A stretch of 64,000 nucleotides of DNA from Nocardia arthritidis (GTDB lineage: Bacteria > Actinomycetota > Actinomycetes > Mycobacteriales > Mycobacteriaceae): the NCBI RefSeq assembly GCF_011801145.1, contig NZ_CP046172.1, positions 6,572,001-6,636,000 of the forward strand. Direction: 5' to 3'. The notes under the pieces were generated by a model that worked only from the letters and a program-made list of their open reading frames with translations, ran no database searches and was not told the DNA's origin. Positions 61,680-64,000 of the stretch are shown one piece after another (the stretch's first letter is position 1; each line of letters starts with the position of its first letter). Both the position numbers and the translations under genes were made by a program.

Positions 61680-61716
61680 CACACTGCCCCCGTCCGTTTC
61701 GGACGGGGGCAGTGTG
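61680..61716 (+). terminator. Strong hairpin terminator after ahpD
   Basis: CACACTGCCCCCGTCCG (61680-61696) pairs fully with CGGACGGGGGCAGTGTG (61700-61716), leaving a three-base TTT loop. It is 21 bp beyond the ahpD stop. Confidence 0.75.
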
Positions 61717-61797
61717 CTGTTCGGCCGGTCGCCGGATCCATGGACTATTGTCGCGGTCGAGCGGTTTGGGGTGCCGCCGACAACGGGAGGGGAATCC

Positions 61798-62937
61798 ATG
61801 AGCATCGATGATCTGCAGGGCGAGCCGGAGGCGGAAACGGTTCCCGCTGGATGGTGGAAGTTGGCCACACCGATTCGCGGTCACGGCCCCGCGGTGGAGC
61901 GCCCCGTGCTCGCCGAACTGGTCGCGGAAATCACCGAATGGCTCGGGGATTTGCCCGAACGGCTCGACTGCTTGCGGCAACTGTTCCCTGACGACGACAC
62001 GACACTCTACGAACTCGCCGACTCCTACCTGCGCGATCCCGACTCGGCACGGCCCGAGTCCGCCGCCGCGGCAGGGCTTTTCCTGGCACAGGTGACAACG
62101 TCCCCGAGTCTGGCCCACTACTTGGCCGCCAACCACGGCTTGCCATACGCCGCTCAAACCATGGCGCTGCTGTCGGAACTGACCTTGACAGACCATCGAA
62201 AAGCGAAGGTAGGCACGCTCGATCAGGAAGCACCGATTCCACTGCCGATATTCGGCACCACCGAACTCCTCGACCCACATATCCGCGAGCTGCGGGAACT
62301 TCTCGCCGCGGCCACCGACGACGAGTACGCCGAGGCGCGAACCCGCTTGGCGGCGATCCGGACCCGCAGCGCGCACGCCCGGCTGGCCGCCTCGTATCTC
62401 GTTCCGACGGAACAGGATTGGGTCGCCGCCGATATCGAGCTGACAGGCTGGGCGGTATCGGACGAGTTGGCGGCCGCACGACTGCTGACGACCGTCCGCG
62501 ACATCGATCTGGCGCATGCGCTGGTCGACCGGATCGCGCCACGAATCATCGATGGCGACCCGCGGATCCGGTACAGCCTCGGGGTGAACCTCGGCCTGGA
62601 CGTCCCGCCCATCCTGGGCACCCTCTACCGACGGACCCGAGATCCCGAGGCACGCAAGGGAATCGCGACGATGCTCCTCGAGCTCGACACCCACGAAGGC
62701 GATGCCGAACTGACCCACCTCGCGGGTGACGAGCACGTCGACGAGGCATTGGCGAAGGTCGTCGAACTCCGCCCGCGCCGGGCGTTCTGGCTACTCGGCA
62801 ACGGCGCGCTGAGCGGACAGACCGACGCCCTGTTCCGTATCAGAATCCGCCACGACCCGGAATACGCTCGGGCGGTGGTGGATTGGCTACCACAGGCGAT
62901 GGCCGCGATCGTGCGCGAGGAGCTGGCTCAGCTGTAG
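61798..62937 (+). CDS. Hypothetical helical (HEAT-like) protein
   Basis: A 379-residue protein that I do not recognise. The sequence is all-helical with repeating Leu/Ala patterns in pieces of ~35 residues (for example DPRIRYSLGVNLGLDVPPIL, ARKGIATMLLELDTHEGDAE), suggesting HEAT- or TPR-like stacking. No membrane helix, signal or catalytic motif is visible. ATG 61798 follows GGGAGGGG. The stop overlaps the convergent FBP gene by 10 bp. Confidence 0.6.
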   Translation: MSIDDLQGEPEAETVPAGWWKLATPIRGHGPAVERPVLAELVAEITEWLGDLPERLDCLRQLFPDDDTTLYELADSYLRDPDSARPESAAAAGLFLAQVTTSPSLAHYLAANHGLPYAAQTMALLSELTLTDHRKAKVGTLDQEAPIPLPIFGTTELLDPHIRELRELLAAATDDEYAEARTRLAAIRTRSAHARLAASYLVPTEQDWVAADIELTGWAVSDELAAARLLTTVRDIDLAHALVDRIAPRIIDGDPRIRYSLGVNLGLDVPPILGTLYRRTRDPEARKGIATMLLELDTHEGDAELTHLAGDEHVDEALAKVVELRPRRAFWLLGNGALSGQTDALFRIRIRHDPEYARAVVDWLPQAMAAIVREELAQL

Positions 62938-63416
62938 AGCCGGGTAAGGAACCCATCGAGGTTGGTGCGCACGCGTTCGGCCTTCTCATCGGGTGTGAGG
63001 TCTTCGCGGTACCGCGCGCCGAGCGCGGGGCGTTTCTTGTTGCGCGCGTACAGCGAACACGCCAGATCCGTGCACATGTAGGTGCCGACGGAGTTGCCGA
63101 GCCGCCCGGATTCGCCGACCTTGGCCGCGGTCATCAGCGAGACGCCGTGCGCGGTGTGCGTGGTCAGGCAGATGGCGCACATCTGGGTGCGGCCGGAGCC
63201 GCCGGTCTCGTAGCGCATCGCGACGCCGAGCAGCCGATCCGCCTGCGGGACGACGAGATAGGAGCGACCCGGCATGGATTGGTCGGTCCAGCCGAGGAAA
63301 TCCAGGTCTTCCCAAGGCTTTTCGGCGAGGTCACGTGGGATGGGCAGCCGCTTGGCGTCGCCCTTGGAGCAGTTGACGAAGGACGCTCGAATATCTTGTT
63401 CGGTAACGGGTTTCAT
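62928..63416 (-). CDS. FBP domain protein (fibronectin-binding/zinc-finger)
   Basis: A 162-residue protein of the FBP family, named for its similarity to the C-terminal treble-clef zinc finger of elongation-factor-G-binding proteins. The four candidate zinc Cys are in MCAICLTTHTAHG and later GTYMCTDLACSLYA. ATG 63416 overlaps the upstream TetR stop by 4 bp, so both are one operon. Role in actinobacteria unknown; in Gram-positive relatives such fingers act at the ribosome. Confidence 0.8.
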   Translation of the reverse strand: MKPVTEQDIRASFVNCSKGDAKRLPIPRDLAEKPWEDLDFLGWTDQSMPGRSYLVVPQADRLLGVAMRYETGGSGRTQMCAICLTTHTAHGVSLMTAAKVGESGRLGNSVGTYMCTDLACSLYARNKKRPALGARYREDLTPDEKAERVRTNLDGFLTRLYS

Positions 63417-64000
63417 GAAGATTCTTTCGCGGCTGATGTCTGATCGGATGCCGACGGCCACCGCGACAGCGTCAGATGTAACGCGTCGAGCATGTGCCGC
63501 CAGCTGATGTCGGTAGGCCGGGAGTGGGCGAAGCCGCCCTGCGCCTCCAGGGTCGCGAAGCCGTGAAAGGCGCTGCGCAGCAGGCGCGCCGCGTCGAGGG
63601 CATCGTCCTCGGCGAGTTCGTAGCCGCGCAGCATCGACGCGGTGAGGTCGACGCTGCGCCGCAGCGCGGGTTCATCGGCGATCTCGGCGGGATCCATCCG
63701 GATCTGCGTCGCGGCGTACCGGCCCGGATGCTCGAGCGCATAGGCCCGGTAGGCGTCGGCGAAGGCGACCATCGCATCCTTGCCGGACCGCCCGGCGATG
63801 GCGACGCCGATCCGGTCGTTCAGTTCCGTGCCGGCGAGCAGCGCCACCCGCATCCGCAGATCGTGCAGATTCCGCACGTGCACATACAGGCTCGGATCCT
63901 TCACCCCGAATTTGCGCGCGACCGCCGACAGCGTGAGCTTCTCGAAGCCGATCTCGTCGGCGAGTTCGGCCGCGGTGCGCACGATGCGTTCCGGTGTCAG
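63413..64000 (-). CDS. TetR family regulator, N-terminus outside window
   Basis: The 195 residues visible open inside the first helix (LTPERIVRTAAELADEIGFE) and continue with the helix-turn-helix (TLSAVARKFGVKDPSLYVHV). The C-terminal domain is of the WHG type (HGFATLEAQGGF). The first residues lie to the right of the window. It overlaps the FBP gene by 4 bp and probably regulates that operon. Confidence 0.85.
   Translation of the reverse strand: MTPERIVRTAAELADEIGFEKLTLSAVARKFGVKDPSLYVHVRNLHDLRMRVALLAGTELNDRIGVAIAGRSGKDAMVAFADAYRAYALEHPGRYAATQIRMDPAEIADEPALRRSVDLTASMLRGYELAEDDALDAARLLRSAFHGFATLEAQGGFAHSRPTDISWRHMLDALHLTLSRWPSASDQTSAAKESS

Noticed and set aside
1..64000. Insertion sequences, phage genes, tRNA or rRNA genes
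   Set aside because: I found no transposase or integrase motifs, no terminal repeat pairs with target duplications, and no cloverleaf or rRNA-like sequence.

Overview
This is a high-GC window with strong GTG/ATG start usage, short intergenic gaps and many 1-8 bp gene overlaps. It looks like chromosome of a mycolic-acid actinobacterium, most likely Nocardia or a close Nocardiaceae relative. The evidence is a mycothiol-type formaldehyde dehydrogenase homologue, IdeR/DtxR with all its metal ligands, SigB, OxyR-AhpC-AhpD with mycobacterial residue numbering, DUF7455/DUF3039/DUF3099/DUF4192/PAC2 families, and a backbone order (YihY, DUF3039, DUF3099, sigB, ideR, DUF4192, PAC2) that resembles, from memory, the M. 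tuberculosis Rv2707-Rv2714 neighbourhood. I found no rRNA, tRNA, CRISPR array, phage or insertion sequence.

Layout. 0-3.8 kb: an antiporter regulatory subunit cut by the window edge, a NarL-type two-component system, DUF952, an 866-bp non-coding stretch with two large hairpins, and DUF7455 behind an ECF-type promoter. 3.8-7.1 kb: a TetR gene divergent from a compact SNF2 helicase with its SWIM-finger partner. 7.2-12.6 kb: a methyltransferase/AraC pair, an MscR-like alcohol dehydrogenase with altered active site, a second NarL-type two-component system and a small membrane protein. 12.7-18.2 kb: an SDR/TetR pair sharing an operator, a DEIH-box helicase, YihY, DUF3039 and DUF3099. 18.3-23.3 kb: accessory genes (MFS, VOC-GlxA, a large methyltransferase). 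23.4-24.5 kb: sigB with an ECF promoter and three hairpins behind it. 24.6-35.8 kb: a second accessory block separating sigB from ideR (GNAT, FAD monooxygenase/TetR, a hydroxyacid dehydrogenase, a VOC-ABC transporter-ArsR-SRPBCC run, then AcuC overlapping a GNAT/acyl-CoA-synthetase fusion). 35.9-43.9 kb: ideR-galE, DUF4192, a lipoprotein, PAC2 and a DUF3516 helicase. 44.0-46.4 kb: a complete polyamine operon, ornithine decarboxylase followed by an S-adenosylmethionine decarboxylase::spermidine synthase fusion. 46.4-52.5 kb: a Kef-like antiporter, an A+T-richer gap, a broken gene, an SDR/TetR/MFS cluster with a duplicated operator, and an alpha/beta hydrolase. 52.7-58.8 kb: a 1355-residue BTAD/AAA regulator with 24 tandem heptapeptides and a membrane protein. 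58.9-64.0 kb: oxidative stress genes (oxyR divergent from ahpC-ahpD), a hypothetical helical protein, an FBP-domain protein and a TetR gene cut by the edge.

Functional links. The stress theme is consistent: sigB and DUF7455 carry near-identical ECF promoters, OxyR sits across a palindromic intergenic region from ahpCD, and IdeR provides iron control. AcuC and the GNAT/acyl-CoA-synthetase fusion form a plausible reversible lysine acylation pair. The most distinctive elements are the polyamine operon with its fused SpeD-SpeE, the heptapeptide-repeat regulator, two dehydrogenase homologues with replaced catalytic residues, and several sharply defined self-regulatory operators.
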